A stretch of DNA of 64,000 nt from positions 558,001-622,000 of the forward strand of contig JBLNCN010000005.1 in the NCBI GenBank assembly GCA_050260675.1, given 5' to 3'. Under the pieces are notes generated by a model. The model saw only the letters and a list, made by a program, of their open reading frames with translations, was not told the origin of the DNA and searched no databases. The stretch is from JBBDIP01 sp050260675 (GTDB lineage: Bacteria; Bacillota; Sulfobacillia; Fermentithermobacillales; Fermentithermobacillaceae). Numbering within the stretch: the first letter of the stretch is position 1; the number at the start of each line of letters is the position of its first letter. A program made the position numbers and the translations under genes. Positions 53,085 to 61,159 of the stretch are shown here, piece by piece.

Positions 53085-54254
53085 CTACCCTCGAACTAGT
53101 TGACCACCTTTTATGACCGCAACCACGTGCTCGGAATCCTCGATGCGCTCAACGGGGTTACCCTTGAACACAGCGATGTCGGCCAGCTTGCCGGGAACGA
53201 TGCTCCCAAGCAAGGTGTCGATTCCAATGCAGCGGGCCGCGTTTGACGTGACTCCAACGATGGCGTCCTTAGCGCTCATCCCTGACTCCACGGCTTCCTT
53301 AAGGCAGAACCAGAGTTTCCCGTGAGGGGCATAGGGGTTTCCACCGGCATCGGTGCCGATAGCGATGTCGAGTTCGTGCTTGAGGGCAATCTCCATCGTC
53401 TTGGCCGCTCTTGAGCGCAGGGGCATCATTCTCCGGATCCAGTCGGGGTCGAGGTCCGGGAACATGTTCTCGTGCCCGGGAGTAAGGACCATGAACGTGC
53501 CGCGGTCCTTCATCATCTTGGCGCCTTCTTCGTCCAGGAGGCTGCAATGATCCACCATGTCGACTCCGCCTTCCACGACGCGCTTGATGCCATCAGCACC
53601 GTGGGCGTGGACGCCGACCTTTCGGTAGTTCGAGTGGGCAACTTCGCAAGCGGCCTTGATCTCGTCGAGTTCCAGCTGCACTGCGTTGAGGTTCTGTCCG
53701 GGGGTGGCTCCGCCGCCCGTAGCCATGAGCTTGATCATGTCGACGCCGGCCTTGATCTCCTCGCGGACAGCCCGGCGGATCTCGGCGGGCCCGTTAGCCT
53801 CGGTGGCTATGATCCAGCAGTGTCCGCCTGTGGCGGTGATCATCTTGCCTGAAACGAACATCCTGGGTCCTGTGAGTACGCCCGCCTCGACGTACTTCTT
53901 CATGGACAGGTCCAAGTGCTCAAAACCGCCCACGTCGCGGCAGGTGGTGATACCGGCCAGGAGGGTAACCCGCAGGCTCTCGACCGCTTCGTAGGCCAGT
54001 TTGTCTCTCGGATCCTTGGCCAGTTTGAATAGACTCTCATGGCCGTTGAACGCGAGATGGGTGTGGGTATCAATGAGACCGGGAAGCACGGTGTACCCAG
54101 AGTAGTCCAGCGTCTGGTCGAATTGCCCTTCGGGTTGGATGTCCGAGACAGACTCAACCTTGTCCCCGTTGAGCGTGATGAAAACGTTCTTTCTTACTTC
54201 TGATGTCTTGAGGCCGTCAAAGAACCGCCCGGCTTTGATGAGAGTTCTCGTCAT
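53085..54254 (-). CDS. Amidohydrolase, imidazolonepropionase/Xaa-Pro dipeptidase-like
   Basis: A 389-residue amidohydrolase-superfamily enzyme. ATG 54254 has GGGGAGG a few nt upstream. It shows YTVLPGLIDTHTHLAFNG (metal His pair), the TLLAGITTCRDVGGF helix, IKLMATGG (bridging Lys), VHAHGADGIKRVVEGGVDMVDHCSL (two more His) and AIGTDAGGNPYAPHG (catalytic Asp). The group includes imidazolonepropionases, Sgx-type Xaa-Arg/Xaa-Lys dipeptidases and aryl amidases. It is the first gene after the sigma-54 promoter, so its induction defines the operon. With an M20 peptidase and a symporter downstream, it probably degrades a peptide-like or N-acylated amine. Confidence 0.88.
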   Translation of the reverse strand: MTRTLIKAGRFFDGLKTSEVRKNVFITLNGDKVESVSDIQPEGQFDQTLDYSGYTVLPGLIDTHTHLAFNGHESLFKLAKDPRDKLAYEAVESLRVTLLAGITTCRDVGGFEHLDLSMKKYVEAGVLTGPRMFVSGKMITATGGHCWIIATEANGPAEIRRAVREEIKAGVDMIKLMATGGGATPGQNLNAVQLELDEIKAACEVAHSNYRKVGVHAHGADGIKRVVEGGVDMVDHCSLLDEEGAKMMKDRGTFMVLTPGHENMFPDLDPDWIRRMMPLRSRAAKTMEIALKHELDIAIGTDAGGNPYAPHGKLWFCLKEAVESGMSAKDAIVGVTSNAARCIGIDTLLGSIVPGKLADIAVFKGNPVERIEDSEHVVAVIKGGQLVRG

Positions 54255-54308
54255 CTACTTACCTCCCCAGTAAAGGATTGAGTGAGTGAAAGACTCATTC
54301 GTATTAAA

Positions 54309-54324
54309 AGCAACGATCGTGCCA
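54309..54324 (-). promoter_or_regulatory. Sigma-54 (-24/-12) promoter
   Basis: On the minus strand the sequence reads TGGCAC, five bases, TTGCT, an exact match to the sigma-54 consensus TGGCAC-N5-TTGCW. It lies about 55 nt upstream of the amidohydrolase start and is preceded by four repeated boxes that fit an enhancer. Confidence 0.9.
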
Positions 54325-54400
54325 CAGGAGTGGCAGGCTTGGATGCAGGGGAGGAAAGGGGACGGGCTTTGCGGGTAATGTGAAAAGGCAGAGTGTTGAC

Positions 54401-54471
54401 GTGCCTATTTACGGTTTGTCCTGTGTAGGCAAGTGCCTATTTGTGCCTATTAATGTTAACCGGTGCCTATT
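54401..54471. promoter_or_regulatory. Four GTGCCTATT boxes, likely enhancer sites
   Basis: Exact GTGCCTATT copies start at 54401, 54433, 54443 and 54463. The spacings of 32, 10 and 20 bp are close to whole helical turns, so all boxes face one side. Around 54426-54439 TAGGCA-AG-TGCCTA forms an inverted pair. The boxes lie about 80-150 nt upstream of the sigma-54 promoter, and the last overlaps the 3' end of the activator gene. Confidence 0.8.
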
Positions 54472-56728
54472 GGCGGCTGTCATGCCTGCGAGCCCATTCA
54501 CGCCCAATGCGGCTATTAGGTGGTGCTGCTTTTTCCCGTAGCCGATCGGCAACTGCTCTCCCAAGGCCTGTGATGGTCGAGCCTGTGCGACCTTGATGAG
54601 GCTGGACGAGACCCATCCGGGCCATCTCAACCAGGCGTAGTCTGATCTGCCCCTGGGTCAGAGCGATGCCGCTTTCGCGGAGCGCGGATGCTATAGCGGT
54701 CCTCCCCATGCCGCCCCCTTGAGTCCCGCTGAGAGCATCTAGGATGACCCCAAACTCGGCAGCTCTGCCCGCGGCATCGATGGATGCCACTACACGATCA
54801 GCCTGAGTCGCTGCGGAAACCTCCGAAGCGGTGATACCATCCGCGACGCCGGTAGTGCCTGTTCCGCTAGACCTGCCCCCATGGACGCCAGACACTCGAT
54901 CACCTTGCGAGGGCATGAAGTTCCACAGGTTCCTTACAAACTCGGCCGGGCCGTCGGACATGCTGGCCGAGTATCTCACCAGTTCCTCCAGTTCCCGGAC
55001 GTTCCCCGGCCACGACCACGCATTGAGGCTTCTCAGGAGAGCCACATCAATCTCAACCGGCTCTTTCATGTACTTCTCAATGAAGTGTCTAAGGAGTATG
55101 GGCACATCCCCTGACCGCTCCCGGAGAGGCGGAATGCGGAGTGGGAAGGCGCATAGCCGGTAGTACAGATCCTTTCTAAACCTGCCGTCTCGGACGGCAT
55201 CGGAAAGATCCTGATTAGTCGCAGCGATGACCCGAACGTTCACGGGTATGAGTTCGGAGCCTCCCACCCTGGTGATCTCTCGTTCTTGGAGGACGCGTAG
55301 AAGGCTTACCTGTACTGCGGGACTCATCTCGGCGATCTCGTCCAGGAACAGCGTCCCCTTGTCGGCGAGCTCGAATAACCCCGCTTTCCCTTCTCGCCGG
55401 GCACCGGTAAATGCACCGCTCTCGTACCCGAAGAGCTCGCTCTGGATGAGCTGTTCCGGCAAGGCGGCGATGTTGTGGGCGACAAAAGGCCCGTTGCGCA
55501 TGGGCGACGCGTTGTGGATCGCGTGGGCGAAGAGTTCCTTGCCTGTACCGGTCTCCCCCTGGATGAATACGGTCGTATTAGTCATGGCCAGTCTGCGGGC
55601 GCTCTTGATCGCCCGCTCCAGCGCTTCGCTCTGCCCAATGATATCTTCAAAAACATAGCGAGCAGCCCGGTTCTTCCCATACAGCGTCTTCATCAGGGCA
55701 CCGCGAGCGTGCTCCACAGCCCTGGACTCTCTGGCAGTCACGATCAGCTGCTTGGTACCCGTCCGCCCCTGATTCTCCTGACCGGATCCCATCTGCGTGA
55801 GGTCTTTCTGACTAGCGTCCGTCTGCCTGATACCATCGCCGGGAGAAGATCGGAACGTTACGACGTACTTCCTGCCCCTGATATCCTGCACCTGGTCGAT
55901 CTCGGCGACGCCGGTCCTGAGCACGCGGTGCATTGTCCGTGAAGAGAACCACTTTTCCAGGCTCTTGCCCACAGCGTCGGCCCGGCTAACACCCAGCACC
56001 AGCGCTGCAGCGCTGTTCAGCATCCGGATCCTAAGCCTTTCGTCGCACATGAGCACCGCGTCATGGACGCTGTCGAGGATGGCCTCCAGATCGTACCGCG
56101 CCGAATCTACCTTCTTAAGCAGGTCGGCCTGGTTCCTGATTACGCGGATGACGCCCTCCCAGTTGGATGCCGTCGCCTTCCACAGTCCATCCAGCGGGAC
56201 TCCGAGCAAGATCGCTATCTCCACAAGGCCCGCGACCCCGATTGGCCGTGTCCCGATATTGTGGACGGTACGGATACTTGCGGGCACAATCCCGGTCAGG
56301 CCTGGGGTGATGGCGATGTTGGGTAAGGGATCTGTATGGACGATCCCCGGCCACCATGGGATGAGGCACAGTTCACCGAGACCAAAGGACGCAACGAGCT
56401 CGGCAGTTTCCTTGGCGACATCCTCAGCGTTATTGACCACTAGAACCTTGGTTCCGGGCTCCAGGGCGAATAGAGGGCTCAGTTTGGACGGGTCAAGCGA
56501 CCGCCTCGATAGCAGGACCTGCGGCGAATCCTGCCCGAGTCTGAGGGCTTGCCGGCATTCCTCAGTTGAGAGCACAACCAGATCTGCACCGAAGCAGTCG
56601 ACGGATTCGGTCTCATTTAGGAGGCAGTACCCACGAACATTGACGAACTCACCGAGGAAAGAGTTCAACTGCCAGTCAAAGACCTCGTAGGTCTCCCGGG
56701 ATTTAGTGACAAACACCAAGTTGCCCAT
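54467..56728 (-). CDS. Sigma-54-dependent enhancer-binding activator
   Basis: A 753-residue regulator with an unrecognised N-terminal sensor region (1-205), a PAS-like domain (about 210-280, ILDSVHDAVLMCDERLRIRMLNSAAALVLGVS) and an AAA+ domain (about 370-600). The latter has Walker A GETGTGKE near 392, ESGAFTGA (the sigma-54-contacting loop) near 437, Walker B GTLFLDEIAEM near 457 and the arginine-finger region FRKDLYYRL. The C-terminus is not a Fis-type helix-turn-helix; instead about residues 670-745 (MGRTAIASALRESGIALTQGQIRLRLVEMARMGLVQ...GSTITGLGRAVADRL) look like a winged helix. It should bind the GTGCCTATT boxes and switch on the adjacent operon when its sensor detects the substrate. 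Confidence 0.92.
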   Translation of the reverse strand: MGNLVFVTKSRETYEVFDWQLNSFLGEFVNVRGYCLLNETESVDCFGADLVVLSTEECRQALRLGQDSPQVLLSRRSLDPSKLSPLFALEPGTKVLVVNNAEDVAKETAELVASFGLGELCLIPWWPGIVHTDPLPNIAITPGLTGIVPASIRTVHNIGTRPIGVAGLVEIAILLGVPLDGLWKATASNWEGVIRVIRNQADLLKKVDSARYDLEAILDSVHDAVLMCDERLRIRMLNSAAALVLGVSRADAVGKSLEKWFSSRTMHRVLRTGVAEIDQVQDIRGRKYVVTFRSSPGDGIRQTDASQKDLTQMGSGQENQGRTGTKQLIVTARESRAVEHARGALMKTLYGKNRAARYVFEDIIGQSEALERAIKSARRLAMTNTTVFIQGETGTGKELFAHAIHNASPMRNGPFVAHNIAALPEQLIQSELFGYESGAFTGARREGKAGLFELADKGTLFLDEIAEMSPAVQVSLLRVLQEREITRVGGSELIPVNVRVIAATNQDLSDAVRDGRFRKDLYYRLCAFPLRIPPLRERSGDVPILLRHFIEKYMKEPVEIDVALLRSLNAWSWPGNVRELEELVRYSASMSDGPAEFVRNLWNFMPSQGDRVSGVHGGRSSGTGTTGVADGITASEVSAATQADRVVASIDAAGRAAEFGVILDALSGTQGGGMGRTAIASALRESGIALTQGQIRLRLVEMARMGLVQPHQGRTGSTITGLGRAVADRLREKAAPPNSRIGREWARRHDSRQ

Positions 56729-56834
56729 AAGTCCACCCCACGCGTGACCTAGCCTGCATGTTGCTGCAACTCTTCAAGTTCGACCAGCAACCTGCGACCG
56801 GCAAGCTGCGGCCGATGAGCGCGCCGCAGGTCCG

Positions 56835-58025
56835 CTACCCGATATAGCGCACCGCGTACGCCGCGACTATCCTCGCACCTTCCGAGATGTCCGCAAGCGA
56901 AATGTGCTCCTTGCTTGTGTGGATGATCGCAGGATCGCCCGGGCCCGTCATCGTTGCGGTTATCCCCTGCTTGAGCGACCAGTAGGCGTTGCCCGCGGAC
57001 AGAGTACCTCCCGGACTGGCCGAGCGGCCCGACACGCTTTTGATCGTCTCAGCGAGCAGGGCAAGTGGATAAGCACCCGGGTCCGCCTCAACTGGATCCC
57101 TCTTCTCGAACACCTCGAGCTCCGTCACCTTGAACGTTGGATCCTCGGACTCCATCCGGGATACGACTTCCCGGAACCGCTCGACCGCGTCATCGGCTGA
57201 ATAGGGTCCGACGAACCGGTAATCGAAGGTAGCAGTGCAGGTATCGGGCACGATGTTGGTTTTCTCTCCGCCCTGGATGGTTCCCACGTTAATGGAGTCC
57301 GCCGGCATAAGCGGATGGGTGTGTCTCTCGATGGCGAGCAGGCGCCGGATAAGGTCCATCATCTTCGTGATTGCGTTGACGCCCTTTTCAGGCGTGCCCC
57401 CGTGAGCGGACTCACCCTTCACGGTTATCCTGATCCACACCCTGCCCTTGAAAGCCACGTTTACGTTCCAGTTGCTGGCCTCCAGGAGGAAATGGAAGTC
57501 TGGCGTCGGCCATCCTACGCTGGTCAAACCTTGTTCGATGACGTACTTGAGGCCGTATTTGCCGGCCGTTTCATCATCATTGGTCGCGGCTATGAGGAGA
57601 TTGCCGCGCGGTCGAAACTCTGCATCCTTGAGAGCTTTCACGACGGTCGCCATAATGGCCAGAGACCCTTTCAGGTCGGCCGTCCCCCTACCCCAGATGG
57701 CACCATCACGGATCTCGGCAGCCCAGGGATCTACTTCCCATCCCTCACCTGCGGCGACGACATCCATGTGGGCATCTAGCAGCAATGTCGGCGCCGTGGG
57801 GTCGGTCCCGCGCCATAGCCCGACCACGTTTGGTTTGCCCTCCATGCCTTGCAGCACCTTCACTTCCAGGCCCAAGGACTCCATGATGGACTTCATCGCT
57901 GGGTATATCTCCGAGTAATCCGCCGGGGGGTTGGGCGTCTTCATTCTGACTAACCTCTGGGTGAGACTGACCAGATATTCTTCGTCTATCTTGGACAGAA
58001 CACGAGACTCCAGTGGCTCGGGCAT
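56835..58025 (-). CDS. M20 family peptidase (ArgE/DapE-like)
   Basis: A 396-residue zinc hydrolase from ATG 58025, which follows GGGAGGGG; the ORF's extra 28 codons upstream lack a ribosome-binding site. Motifs: LLLDAHMDVVAAGEG (metal His, catalytic Asp), GRGTADLKGSLAIMATVVKAL, TNDDETAGKYGLKYVIE (the expected catalytic Glu-Glu position reads DDETAG, with Glu retained once), ESAHGGTPEKGVNAITKMM in the lid domain, and IIHTSKEHISLAD near the end. It resembles acetylornithine deacetylase/succinyl-diaminopimelate desuccinylase. It lies just upstream of the sigma-54 activator gene on the same strand but outside its operon. Substrate unknown. Confidence 0.87.
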   Translation of the reverse strand: MPEPLESRVLSKIDEEYLVSLTQRLVRMKTPNPPADYSEIYPAMKSIMESLGLEVKVLQGMEGKPNVVGLWRGTDPTAPTLLLDAHMDVVAAGEGWEVDPWAAEIRDGAIWGRGTADLKGSLAIMATVVKALKDAEFRPRGNLLIAATNDDETAGKYGLKYVIEQGLTSVGWPTPDFHFLLEASNWNVNVAFKGRVWIRITVKGESAHGGTPEKGVNAITKMMDLIRRLLAIERHTHPLMPADSINVGTIQGGEKTNIVPDTCTATFDYRFVGPYSADDAVERFREVVSRMESEDPTFKVTELEVFEKRDPVEADPGAYPLALLAETIKSVSGRSASPGGTLSAGNAYWSLKQGITATMTGPGDPAIIHTSKEHISLADISEGARIVAAYAVRYIG

Positions 58026-58186
58026 GCGTCTCCCCTCCCAATAGGTGCTACCGAGGCGTTGCGCCCAGTACGGCCGGCCCATCCACGGCGTGAGGACTGA
58101 CACCGTCACCGTGAAGAGATTCGGTATCTGGGGTGGATGATCCTCTAGAAGCTGACGGTGGCAGCAATCTACATCTGTTCCATCGT

Positions 58187-58729
58187 CTACTCAGGGGAAG
58201 TCCGAGTTACGACGACCTCCACCGTTCCGCCTTCCTCTGAGCCCCAGTGTCTGAGGCTATAACGGACTCCGTTCCGCTCGGTCTCGGGAGTCGAGCCTTT
58301 GAGGCTCTCCTCTAGCGCCGATAGATCGTCCTCTGAGAACTTCAGTTCATCGAGGATTGCACCGCATTCCTCTCTGGTCAATGACATGTCCAGAGCACCT
58401 ATCATGGTCTCCGCGTATGGTCGCAGTAAGGCTATCTTCTCCTTCGTAAACGGAGAGCCATAGGTGCTGCCGTGGGCCGACATCTTGACAATCCTACCGG
58501 TGTCCCGGTCGACGCTCCCGCGAAGCATCACATGGGGTTCCGCATACCGCTCCGGCTTCCAGGAGTGGATGTTCACTTCGAAGGTGACCTCGCCGTCGGG
58601 CTCACCGAAGTCCCTCACGATAAGCTCGCGGATAGAGCGCACATCCTGCCCTTCGGCTCTCTCCGCCCACAGTCTAATCAGGCTCAGTATCTCAGGCGGT
58701 TCGGCGGATGCCGGTTCTGTCAGTGCCAT
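58187..58729 (-). CDS. Hypothetical protein, acidic
   Basis: A 180-residue soluble protein with no signal peptide. Sequence features: a helical N-terminus (EILSLIRLWAERAEGQDVRSIRELIVRDF), a beta stretch EVTFEVNIHSWKPERYAEPHVMLRGSVD, a helical EKIALLRPYAETMIGALDMSLTREECGAILDEL and a final beta hairpin (GVRYSLRHWGSEEGGTVEVVVTR). No family is recognised. It is followed on the same strand after about 160 nt by the M20 gene and preceded by a possible small membrane protein 3 nt upstream. Coding character is good (Glu/Arg-rich, regular codon use). Confidence 0.65.
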   Translation of the reverse strand: MALTEPASAEPPEILSLIRLWAERAEGQDVRSIRELIVRDFGEPDGEVTFEVNIHSWKPERYAEPHVMLRGSVDRDTGRIVKMSAHGSTYGSPFTKEKIALLRPYAETMIGALDMSLTREECGAILDELKFSEDDLSALEESLKGSTPETERNGVRYSLRHWGSEEGGTVEVVVTRTSPE

Positions 58730-58732
58730 GCT

Positions 58733-58930
58733 TTAGGCCATGCAGGCTGATAGTGCTACCGCAGCGGCAGCAAAGGAGATCCAAAGGAACACGAGGCCGG
58801 TGATCTTCACGGCCAACCTCACTTGTATCGCCCCCCGCACAGACAGACGGACGGGCGCGACCAATAGTTCCCAGGCTCTTCCATGCAAGGCGGCGCCAAG
58901 TGCGCCGCCAAACGCGAGTTTCAACTCCAA
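58733..58930 (-). CDS. Possible small membrane protein
   Basis: A 65-codon frame from TTG 58930 with one hydrophobic helix near the C-terminus (ITGLVFLWISFAAAAVALSA). It ends 3 nt before the next gene, which favours co-translation, but it has no clear Shine-Dalgarno sequence and no recognised family. Could be a real small protein or a chance frame. Confidence 0.4.
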   Translation of the reverse strand: MELKLAFGGALGAALHGRAWELLVAPVRLSVRGAIQVRLAVKITGLVFLWISFAAAAVALSACMA

Positions 58931-58978
58931 TTGGGCTGCCTCATCCGTCAGACCTGAGCCTGCACCCGATCAAGCCAC

Positions 58979-59095
58979 TCACCCTTCCATGAGCCGGTGG
59001 TCCACTGAGAACCCGTGAATGATGAGAATCGGCCGGCCTTCGCCCCGCACCTCGTAGTAGACCGGAACGTCGGCAAAATCGCAATACATGGTCAT
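58979..59095 (-). pseudogene. N-terminal fragment of an alpha/beta hydrolase
   Basis: The frame from ATG 59095 (AGAGGGGG just upstream) reads MTMYCDFADVPVYYEVRGEG and PILIIHGFSVDHRLMEG, then stops. VYYEVRGEG and the oxyanion-region HGFSVDHR are the standard first 35-40 residues of alpha/beta hydrolases such as haloalkane dehalogenase or epoxide hydrolase relatives. The rest of the gene, including the nucleophile elbow, is absent downstream. With its Shine-Dalgarno sequence preserved it is a recently truncated gene. Confidence 0.7.
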
Positions 59096-59400
59096 CGTCC
59101 CCCTCTTTTGGAACCCGTTCCTGCCACGCGGTTCCATGTTTGCCTCTATCTTGTAGGTTACATTGAGAGTCAAGAGCGTGTGCCGTCTCCGGATCGTCCC
59201 ACCATGCTCGGCTTCGTCTCCGCGGGCGGGCGGAGAGACGGCTAGACGATCTAGTACATCCAGGTCTCAAGGACCCAGCCCACGACAATAGGCGAGAGAT
59301 TACGCCGCGGCTCCGGGAGGTCGGGGGACTTCTAGGAAGGATGACTCTGTCATTCGTCGAATCCAAGGAGTATGAACCGATGTTCGGGTGGTGGCATGTC

Positions 59401-60036
59401 ATGAGTGCTGTTACGGTGATTACGGCGGACGTCGTTCAGTCCAGACGGGCTGGACAACAAGTGGCCCAACTGTCCGATTTACTGGCGGGACTAGATCATC
59501 CATCACTCTTAGCTGGGTTTTCCGTGTCAAGAGGTGATGAGATTCAGGGTGTGTGCAAGGGCATCCTTGAAGCACCCGAGCTCGTTCGGCGCCTTCGCTT
59601 TGCCTGCATTCCACTTAGGCTAAGAATAGGAATCGGCGTCGGGTTTCTCGATTCTGGCGCGAATAGCAACGACCCTTGGAGGATGAATGGTTCGGCGTTT
59701 GTCAGAGCGCGGGAAGCTCTTGATTCCGTAAAGAAGGCTCGCCAGCCAAGAACTGCTATTCGATCGGGAGACTCGAGAGCCGATACCGTAGCCTCGGCTA
59801 TTCTCCATCTGATGGATGTCATCGAGAATAGATGGACCAAACAGCAATGGAAAGCGGTTCATGCGTATGAGCGATTCGGTACATATGAAGCGGCTGGTGA
59901 ACACCTCGGGATTAGGTTGCAGACCGTTCAGGAACACTGTTTGCTAGCGAATTGGCCTGCTATTGAGCAGGCTGAAGAGACCCTAAAGGGACTAGCGGTA
60001 TTGGGACTGGTGGCTTGCCAAACCCCACTCGATTAG
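59401..60036 (+). CDS. SatD-family protein
   Basis: About 211 residues from ATG 59401, where relatives begin (VTVITADVVQSRRAGQQVAQL) and GGTGG lies 6 nt upstream; the frame is open from ATG 59341, which has no proper spacing. It shows FSVSRGDEIQGVCKGILEAPELVRRLRF, LRLRIGIGVGFLDSG and NGSAFVRAREALDSVKK, typical of the SatD family. It ends with a helix-turn-helix-like region (WKAVHAYERFGTYEAAGEHLGIRLQTVQEHCLLANW). SatD was named in a Streptococcus SRP-associated operon; its function is unknown. The gene is followed by a DUF3307 gene, a pairing I recall from other genomes. The two may form a nucleotide-sensing regulator plus membrane protein; that is inference. Confidence 0.8.
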   Translation: MSAVTVITADVVQSRRAGQQVAQLSDLLAGLDHPSLLAGFSVSRGDEIQGVCKGILEAPELVRRLRFACIPLRLRIGIGVGFLDSGANSNDPWRMNGSAFVRAREALDSVKKARQPRTAIRSGDSRADTVASAILHLMDVIENRWTKQQWKAVHAYERFGTYEAAGEHLGIRLQTVQEHCLLANWPAIEQAEETLKGLAVLGLVACQTPLD

Positions 60037-60060
60037 AGTTCAGGCTCTAGCAACTGATAT

Positions 60061-60101
60061 GAGCGATTTCAGGTTATGAACCCTGAACTGAGCGATTTCA
60101 G
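60061..60101. repeat. Two GAGCGATTTCAG direct repeats between satD-like and DUF3307 genes
   Basis: Exact 12-bp copies at 60061-60072 and 60090-60101, 29 bp apart start to start, plus a partial inverted CTGAAAT at 60112-60118. They lie in the 150-nt gap upstream of the DUF3307 gene and are good candidates for operator sites, perhaps for the SatD-like protein. Confidence 0.6.
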
Positions 60102-60188
60102 TCTCCGGGGGCTGAAATGGGGGTGGTGTTCGCCTTCGGAGACTGTAATCATTCCCTTGCCAGTACACAGTGCAGGGAGGGTCATATC

Positions 60189-60944
60189 ATGACTTTCATG
60201 CTCTCCTCTACTCTCGCCCATTTGGTCGCCGACTTCATCCTCCAATCAGACAGACTTGTCCAAGAGAAGGATCTCCTATACGTCAAAGCACACATCCACC
60301 ATGAACTTACGGTTCTAGTCTGCTCAACTATCGCTCTCCACTTCTACGGAACGCTTGGTCTAGGGTTGGCACTCTTACTCACCGTTACTCACGCGGCAAT
60401 TGACTATCTGAAGAGTCGCGGCAGATCAGACCTCCCCCGCCGACAACTCGCCCTATTCGTTCTGGATCAGGCATTACATCTGGTGGCCATCACTGCTGTC
60501 TGGGATATCTTCCAGCCGGACCTATCTGAGAAGGTAATAGGTTTCTACTCAGCAAACCTAATGCCGCGGGCGAGGGCACTACTTGGGACTGTCTCAGGCG
60601 TCGCTATCAATGACCTACTTGCGATCGCAGTAGCCTACGTCTCTGCGGTATTCGCCGGAGCATCACTAGTGCGATACATGCTCGATACATTCGTCCTGCC
60701 GGACAATCTGAGGGTTGACACTGGGGCTGGTCGTTACATTGGCATGCTCGAACGAGCGTTGATGCTCACTCTGGTCCTAGCTGACGCACTTCCGTCAATA
60801 GCCTTCGTAATAGCTGCAAAAGCGCTTGCGCGTTTCAAGCAGCTAGAGCGAGCTGAGTTCGCTGAATACTATTTGCTCGGAACGCTGTCTAGCACACTGA
60901 TCGCGATAACGATAGGAGCATTACTTCGGCGATTTATCCTCTGA
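60189..60944 (+). CDS. DUF3307 membrane protein
   Basis: A 251-residue membrane protein. ATG 60189 follows AGGGAGG by 8 nt; the frame open from 60117 has no such signal. The N-terminal ~120 residues match DUF3307: LAHLVADFILQSDRLVQEKD, AHIHHELTVLVCSTIALHF, THAAIDYLKSRGRSDLPRRQLALFVLDQALHL, with conserved His/Asp residues in the membrane (H-x-x-x-D-F; TH-x-x-x-D). Two to four more hydrophobic helices follow. No function is established. The gene is A/T-richer than the operons to its left, as is the SatD-like gene, so the pair may have been acquired together. Confidence 0.8.
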   Translation: MTFMLSSTLAHLVADFILQSDRLVQEKDLLYVKAHIHHELTVLVCSTIALHFYGTLGLGLALLLTVTHAAIDYLKSRGRSDLPRRQLALFVLDQALHLVAITAVWDIFQPDLSEKVIGFYSANLMPRARALLGTVSGVAINDLLAIAVAYVSAVFAGASLVRYMLDTFVLPDNLRVDTGAGRYIGMLERALMLTLVLADALPSIAFVIAAKALARFKQLERAEFAEYYLLGTLSSTLIAITIGALLRRFIL

Positions 60945-60959
60945 GGATGGCTTTTGGGA

Positions 60960-60985
60960 CAGCGGGTCACCCGAATGGGCGTCGA
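60960..60985 (-). pseudogene. 26-nt match to the hypothetical gene at 49514-50065
   Basis: 24 of 26 bases equal 49583-49608 and, in the same minus-strand frame, code VDAHSGDPL versus IDAHSGDPL. It lies 16 nt past the DUF3307 stop. Either a tiny relic of a second copy or chance. Confidence 0.35.
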
Positions 60986-61159
60986 CGTGTTCCCAAAAAG
61001 CGCTTGCCACGGGTTCGCGACCGCGAAGCCCTCCGGCAGAGCCTAACCTGCCCTTTACACGCCCCGACGCGCCGCTCCCGCAGGAACGCCATCCCCCGCG
61101 CCGAAGCTGAATTCCAGCGTACCCGCGCACATACTACCTCTTGAAAGGGGTTGGCTTTC

